From Methanobrevibacter sp. (GTDB taxonomy: Archaea > Methanobacteriota > Methanobacteria > Methanobacteriales > Methanobacteriaceae): DNA of 38,225 nt. Positions 34,143-38,225 of this stretch are shown here, piece by piece. Made by a program: the position numbers and the translations under genes. Below the pieces are notes generated by a model. The model had not been told where the DNA came from. It searched no databases and saw nothing but the letters and a program-made list of their open reading frames with translations. Each line of letters starts with the position of its first letter. Position 1 is the stretch's first letter. The stretch covers positions 1 to 38,225 of the forward strand of contig NZ_JAFRKB010000035.1 of assembly GCF_017431965.1 (NCBI RefSeq). The letters run 5' to 3'.

Positions 34143-35430
34143 GGTGGAAGAAAATAGTAATATGTTACTTGGTGTTGCTGATAAACCGCCGGCATTTAGA
34201 ATGGTTTTATTGGCTATTCAGCATGTATGTGCAATGTTTGGAGCTACAATATTGGTTCCTATTGTTGTGAACACCACTGCCGGTGCAGATATCTTGTCAA
34301 TACCTGTAGCATTGGTCTCATCTGGTTTAGGTACATTAATTTATTTGATTTGTACCCGTAATAGAAGTCCAGTATATCTGGGAAGTTCGTTTGCATTTAT
34401 TGCCCCTATGATTGCAGGTTATGCAATTGGAGGAACTGGAAGTGTATTTACAGCATTGATGATTGTTGGTCTTGTTTATGTAATTATTTCCTTGATAATT
34501 CGTATGTCTGGCCCTGGATGGATTAACAAGTTACTGCCTCCTGTCGTTGTTGGTCCTATGATTATGGTTATTGGATTATCTCTTGCTCCAACAGCCATTT
34601 CAGAAATTGGTTTGGATTTGGCGGTCGTTCCATGGAATAATTTAGTTGTTGCATTTATTTCATTCTTAGTTACTGCATTAGTGGCAGTTCGTGGAAAAGG
34701 AATTCTGCAAGTTATTCCATTTTTAATAGGTATTATTGTAGGTTACGTCGTAGCGGCATTACTTGGTATGGTAGACTTTTCACAAGCATTAACTGCTCAA
34801 GTAATTGAAATCCCTAAATTTTACTTGCCGTTCTTACATTATGACTTAAACTTTGCAGCTGTTCTAACAATTGTTCCAATTGCTTTGGTAACTATGGTGG
34901 AGCATGTTGGGGACCATAAGGTATTAAGTGAAATTATTGGCCGTGATTTAATCGAAGATCCAGGTCTTCAAAGAACTTTACTCGGTGACGGTCTTGCAAC
35001 ATTCTTAGCTGCATTCTTGGGAGGTCCAGCAAACACAACTTATGGTGAAAATACTTCAGTTGTTGGAATGACTCGTGTTGCATCTACTTATGTAATAGGT
35101 CTTGCAGCTGTGATAGCAATAATATTTGCATTTTCCGGACACTTAACTGCTCTTTTAACAGCTATTCCTGCTCCGGTTCTTGGTGGTATTTCAGTATTGT
35201 TATACGGATTCATCTGTGTAAACGGTCTTAAAATATTAATCCACAACCAAGTTGATTTTAACAACACTAAAAACGTTGTTGTAGCAGCAACTATGCTTGT
35301 TTTAGGTTTAGGAGGAGCATCAATTTCTCTTGCAACCGGTGACCTATCATTAGCTATTTCAGGTATGTCTCTTGCAGCTATTGTTGGAGTAATCTTAAAC
35401 TTAGTAATTCCGGAGGAAAAACATGAATGA
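34141..35430 (+). CDS. uraA: Uracil permease (NCS2 family)
   Basis: A 429-residue nucleobase transporter with about 14 hydrophobic helices. The ATG at 34141 follows GTGATAAAT; a GTG frame at 34132 is part of that site. MVLLAIQHVCAMFGATILVP opens the barrel, YLGSSFAFIAP is the NCS2 helix-3 motif, VEHVGDH contains the substrate-coordinating Glu of helix 8, and GGPANTTYGENTSV is the helix-10 loop; all match UraA. It imports uracil with protons. The next gene, upp, overlaps by eight bases, which supports the substrate. Confidence 0.95.
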   Translation: MVEENSNMLLGVADKPPAFRMVLLAIQHVCAMFGATILVPIVVNTTAGADILSIPVALVSSGLGTLIYLICTRNRSPVYLGSSFAFIAPMIAGYAIGGTGSVFTALMIVGLVYVIISLIIRMSGPGWINKLLPPVVVGPMIMVIGLSLAPTAISEIGLDLAVVPWNNLVVAFISFLVTALVAVRGKGILQVIPFLIGIIVGYVVAALLGMVDFSQALTAQVIEIPKFYLPFLHYDLNFAAVLTIVPIALVTMVEHVGDHKVLSEIIGRDLIEDPGLQRTLLGDGLATFLAAFLGGPANTTYGENTSVVGMTRVASTYVIGLAAVIAIIFAFSGHLTALLTAIPAPVLGGISVLLYGFICVNGLKILIHNQVDFNNTKNVVVAATMLVLGLGGASISLATGDLSLAISGMSLAAIVGVILNLVIPEEKHE

Positions 35431-36049
35431 ATTTGTTTTAAACCATCCGTTGATTACCCATAAACTTGCAATTTTAAGGGATATTAATACTGGTACAAAA
35501 GAATTCAGAGAATTGGTTACTGAGATATCTACAATATTGGTGTATGAAGCCATGCGGGATGCAAAACTTGAAGAAGCAACCATCGAAACCCCTTTAGAAA
35601 AGATGGAAACTGGAAAGTTGAATGAAGATAACTATGCTGTAGTTCCAATTTTAAGAGCGGGTATGGGTATGGTTGATGGAATATTGAATGTCATTCCGAA
35701 TGCAAAAATCGGCCACATTGGTCTTTACCGAAATGAGGAAACCTTTGAGCCGGTTGAATATTATTATAAAATGCCTGATGGAATTGATAAAAGGGAAGTT
35801 CTTGTAATCGATCCGATGCTTGCAACTGGTGGAAGCGCATCAGCTACAATCTCAAGACTTAAGCAAGACGGAGTAACCAAAATCAAAATGTTATGTATTG
35901 TTGCAGCTCCAAAAGGTATTAAGACTCTTGAAGAAGACCATCCGGATGTGGAAATTTTCTGTGCAACTGTTGATAGGGAATTAAATGAGAATGCATATAT
36001 TCTCCCGGGTCTCGGAGATGCAGGTGACAGGGTATATGGAACAAAATAG
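35423..36049 (+). CDS. upp: Uracil phosphoribosyltransferase
   Basis: A 208-residue enzyme of normal length. NHPLITHKLAILRD is the typical N-terminus, PILRAGMGMVDG and GLYRNEETFEPVEYY are uracil-family segments, and VIDPMLATGGSASATI is the PRPP-binding loop; all are complete. It makes UMP from uracil and PRPP, trapping the base brought in by UraA. Translation is coupled to uraA by an eight-base overlap, with GGAGG at 35411-35415 inside uraA as ribosome site. Confidence 0.97.
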   Translation: MNEFVLNHPLITHKLAILRDINTGTKEFRELVTEISTILVYEAMRDAKLEEATIETPLEKMETGKLNEDNYAVVPILRAGMGMVDGILNVIPNAKIGHIGLYRNEETFEPVEYYYKMPDGIDKREVLVIDPMLATGGSASATISRLKQDGVTKIKMLCIVAAPKGIKTLEEDHPDVEIFCATVDRELNENAYILPGLGDAGDRVYGTK

Positions 36050-36079
36050 TGAAGTTTGACTTCACTTTTTTCTTTTTTT
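36048..36079 (+). terminator. Terminator of the uraA-upp operon
   Basis: AGTGAAGT (36048-36055) pairs perfectly with ACTTCACT (36059-36066) over a TTG loop. A T-tract with one C follows, from 36066 to 36079. Confidence 0.88.
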
Positions 36080-36146
36080 AGATGCATTATGTTTTTGAAT
36101 GTTTATGTAGGGTTTTATCCCATTCGATAAGATATGGTGATTGATT

Positions 36147-36575
36147 TTGAATTGGAATTTAATTTGGCCGATTTTAATAGTCATCGCTTCAAATACATTC
36201 TACAATATATGTATGAAATCCATGCCTAATGATGTGGATCCTTTCGGAGCGCTTATGGTTACCTATTTGGTTTCAGCAATTATTTCGGCAATTATTTTTA
36301 TCTTCATGGTCGGCCCGTCTAATGTTTCTTTGGAGATAGGTAAAATTAATTGGACTTCAATCGTTCTGGCGTTAGCTATTGTAGGTCTTGAAGTCGGTTA
36401 TGTATTTGTATATCGTGTCGGATGGAGTGTAAGCACAGCATCAATCGTTGCCAATATTGGCCTTGCCTGTGTGCTTATTGTTGTTGGTTATCTGTTGTAC
36501 AAGGAAAATGTGTCATTGCATCAACTCTTTGGAATTTTTGTTTGTATGATAGGATTAATATTAATTAACATTTGA
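36147..36575 (+). CDS. Small EamA/DMT-type membrane protein
   Basis: A 142-residue membrane protein with four or five helices, equal to half of a drug/metabolite transporter. It ends with the typical last pair of EamA helices (GYLLYKENVSLHQLFGIFVCMIG). Best start is TTG at 36147, seven bases from GGTG (36136-36139); TTG at 36141 is too close to that site, and no ATG fits. Proteins of this size work as dimers. Substrate unknown. It has its own terminator and is separate from upp. Confidence 0.78.
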   Translation: MNWNLIWPILIVIASNTFYNICMKSMPNDVDPFGALMVTYLVSAIISAIIFIFMVGPSNVSLEIGKINWTSIVLALAIVGLEVGYVFVYRVGWSVSTASIVANIGLACVLIVVGYLLYKENVSLHQLFGIFVCMIGLILINI

Positions 36576-36643
36576 ACTCATTTTGGCATGATGATAGTAT
36601 AATAATTATATATAGTAATCAAGTATTTTATAACGGTGTTATC

Positions 36644-36675
36644 AAAAAAGGAAATCTTCTTTTTTTCCTTTTTTT
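36644..36675 (+). terminator. Terminator after the EamA-type gene
   Basis: AAAAAAGGAAA (36644-36654) pairs perfectly with TTTCCTTTTTT (36664-36674) around a 9-base pyrimidine loop, ending in T-residues. Confidence 0.7.
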
Positions 36676-37174
36676 GCCAAAATAAACTTTTTCAGCGGTT
36701 TTTTAGAAAATGATTTTATGGCCTTTAATCGACGTATAAATTGTTGTAATTGATTGATTTCTTTATTTGACCGTTATATTCTCTTGTAAATTTATAGTTC
36801 ATTAAATATTTATTTAATAATATAAATGACATTTTTTACATTAATTTTTTTTGAATTTATGTTGTTCTAGAAGAGTAATACAATATTTAAGAGTATTAAT
36901 TTTTAATTAATAGAAATCAAGTTAACTATTTTTGTTTTTAGCGATAAAACCGTGCTTTTTTTCGAGTTTTACCATTGATTTCAAGTTTTTTATCCAAAAC
37001 ATTTAAATGTATTGAACACTAAAGATATTAAAAAAAGTTGGTAAACAATCAAAATAAAAAATATAATAAATTTTTAAAAAAAGTTTGTTGATTGTAAAGT
37101 TTTATGAAAATTATATGCAAAAACATTATGGCGATTTTTTGTTAATGTTTATTTTATTATAATTTGGTGTAATT
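36676..37174. other. Long AT-rich leader ahead of a surface-protein gene
   Basis: About 500 bases without a gene. A nested inverted repeat lies at 36913-36982: outer arms GAAATCAA and TTGATTTC, inner arms TAAAAC (36945-36950) and GTTTTA (36966-36971), followed by a T-run at about 36985-36990. The end holds the GGTG site (37166-37169) of the next gene. Long leaders also precede the adhesin gene at 1924. Confidence 0.45.
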
Positions 37175-38225
37175 ATGAAAATTAAAAATGAAATAATTTT
37201 CATTAGCTTAATGTTATTGGTATTGTTGAGCATCACCTGTGTAAGTGCAACACAGGAAATTGATGAAAATAGTACCCTGGAGGCTAGTGATGCGATCAAT
37301 GAAGTTTCAACTTCATTTGGTCAAACGATTCAAATTTCTGAATCAAATTCTGATAATGCACAATTAAGTGCTGTTAATTATGATGTTGAAGATAGCTCAT
37401 CTTCTGGTGGTGCTATTTCAACGGATGTTCTTAATTTTAATAGTAATGTTGAAGATGAATGTACTGCCGTTAATGCTGCTGAAACTTATGATTTGAAGGT
37501 AACAGATAATGGTGATTCAGGTAATAATCTTGGAGCTAGTGATGATAAGATCGATGTTTATTTTGTTGCTCCGGACAGGACTCTTCATGTAGAGGAAATT
37601 GATAATGGTTATAGTTATCCTATTATTTTAAGGGATATTGAAGGTAACGGTTTGGCTAATAAACCGGTTACTCTTACTTTTAATGGTCAAACTCAAACTT
37701 TAAAAACTAATAGTAGAGGTTGGGCTTATTTCAATGTAAGTGCCGATGATGCCGGTTATTACCCAGTAAGTCTTGATTTTGCTGGCGATAGTGATTATAA
37801 TTCTCTTTCATGTCTTGACTTTAGGGCTGTTACTGTAATTAAATGGAATGTTAGTTTTGTTGCTCCTAATAAGAAGTTTGATGTAGAGGAGATCGTTGAT
37901 GGTTATACTTACGGTATGACTCTTAGAGATAGTGAAGGTACTGCTTTGGCTGGTAAGAAAGTTACAGCTACTTTTAATGGTAAGACTCAGACTAAGACTA
38001 CTAATGCTAATGGTAGGGCTTATTTCAATTTGAGTGCTGGTGCTGGTGTTCATCAGTTGGATATTGATTTTGCTGGTGATAATTATTATAATGCTCTTTC
38101 TGAAGTGAGAACTATTACTGTAATAGGAAGGAATGTTACTTTTGTTGCTCCTAATAAGAAGTTTAATGTAAATGAAGTTTATGACGGTTATACTTATGGT
38201 ATGACTCTTAGGGACAGTGAAGGTA
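37175..38225 (+). CDS. Secreted Ig-like repeat surface (adhesin-like) protein, 3' end outside the window
   Basis: Open from the ATG at 37175 to the window edge: 350 residues of a longer protein. GGTG lies five bases ahead of the start. Residues 1-25 are a signal peptide (MKIKNE, hydrophobic core, CVSA). About 100 acidic, Ser/Asn-rich residues follow, then Ig-like repeats of 95-98 residues, each starting VxFVAPxxxxxVEEIxDGYxY and containing TFNGxTQT and DFAGDxxYN. Repeats two and three are about 86 percent identical in DNA over their first 94 bases by hand count. Codons are strongly T-ending (GTT, GCT, AAT), more so than in the housekeeping genes. A different repeat subtype from the proteins at 1-3732. 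Confidence 0.85.
   Translation, partial: MKIKNEIIFISLMLLVLLSITCVSATQEIDENSTLEASDAINEVSTSFGQTIQISESNSDNAQLSAVNYDVEDSSSSGGAISTDVLNFNSNVEDECTAVNAAETYDLKVTDNGDSGNNLGASDDKIDVYFVAPDRTLHVEEIDNGYSYPIILRDIEGNGLANKPVTLTFNGQTQTLKTNSRGWAYFNVSADDAGYYPVSLDFAGDSDYNSLSCLDFRAVTVIKWNVSFVAPNKKFDVEEIVDGYTYGMTLRDSEGTALAGKKVTATFNGKTQTKTTNANGRAYFNLSAGAGVHQLDIDFAGDNYYNALSEVRTITVIGRNVTFVAPNKKFNVNEVYDGYTYGMTLRDSEG

Overview
The window is AT-rich archaeal DNA and reads as a methanogen of the order Methanobacteriales, most likely a Methanobrevibacter from a gut or rumen. It carries a complete energy-converting [NiFe] hydrogenase A (Eha) operon, a formylmethanofuran:tetrahydromethanopterin formyltransferase-like gene, the archaeal amidotransferase pair GatD/GatE, a ferredoxin-dependent 2-oxoacid oxidoreductase, archaeal TATA boxes, GGTG-type ribosome binding sites and large Ig-like repeat surface proteins. 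The genus is an inference; no rRNA gene is present.

Layout. (1) 1-3732: two tandem, same-strand Ig-repeat surface proteins; the first is cut by the window start. (2) 3846-6556: four consecutive small paralogues, each with one N-terminal membrane anchor, one Ig-like domain and a different short tail. (3) 6557-7111: a gene-free stretch with a second copy of a 65-bp repeat and a candidate leftward small RNA whose TATA box lies between two matching palindromes. (4) 7112-15419, minus strand: one tight operon read in the order HTH-cupin regulator, acyl-CoA synthetase, vorC, vorB, vorA, gatD, gatE. (5) 15628-17764: a small Cys-rich protein, a CPBP-family membrane protease and a sugar-nucleotide epimerase. 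(6) 17877-33010, plus strand: twenty genes matching ehaA to ehaT in order, then a polyferredoxin, a CBS-domain protein and a second NAD-dependent epimerase, all closely spaced. (7) 33119-36575: an amidohydrolase, uracil permease and uracil phosphoribosyltransferase (overlapping), and a small EamA-type membrane protein. (8) 37175-38225: the N-terminal part of another Ig-repeat surface protein, cut by the window end.

How the genes fit together. Eha is known to use the membrane ion gradient to drive reduction of low-potential ferredoxin by H2, which feeds the first, CO2-reducing step of methanogenesis. The operon carries 6- and 10-cluster polyferredoxins (EhaP, EhaQ), and a further ferredoxin follows EhaT. 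The vor/acyl-CoA synthetase operon would use reduced ferredoxin to carboxylate branched-chain acyl-CoAs to 2-oxoacids for amino-acid synthesis. The uracil pair is a nucleobase salvage unit. The surface proteins at both ends are the accessory, fast-evolving part of the window.

Many starts below are shifted inward from the longest possible reading frame because a GGTG/GGAG-type site sits at the right distance from an internal ATG (or TTG). I saw no tRNA, rRNA, CRISPR array, transposase or integrase gene.
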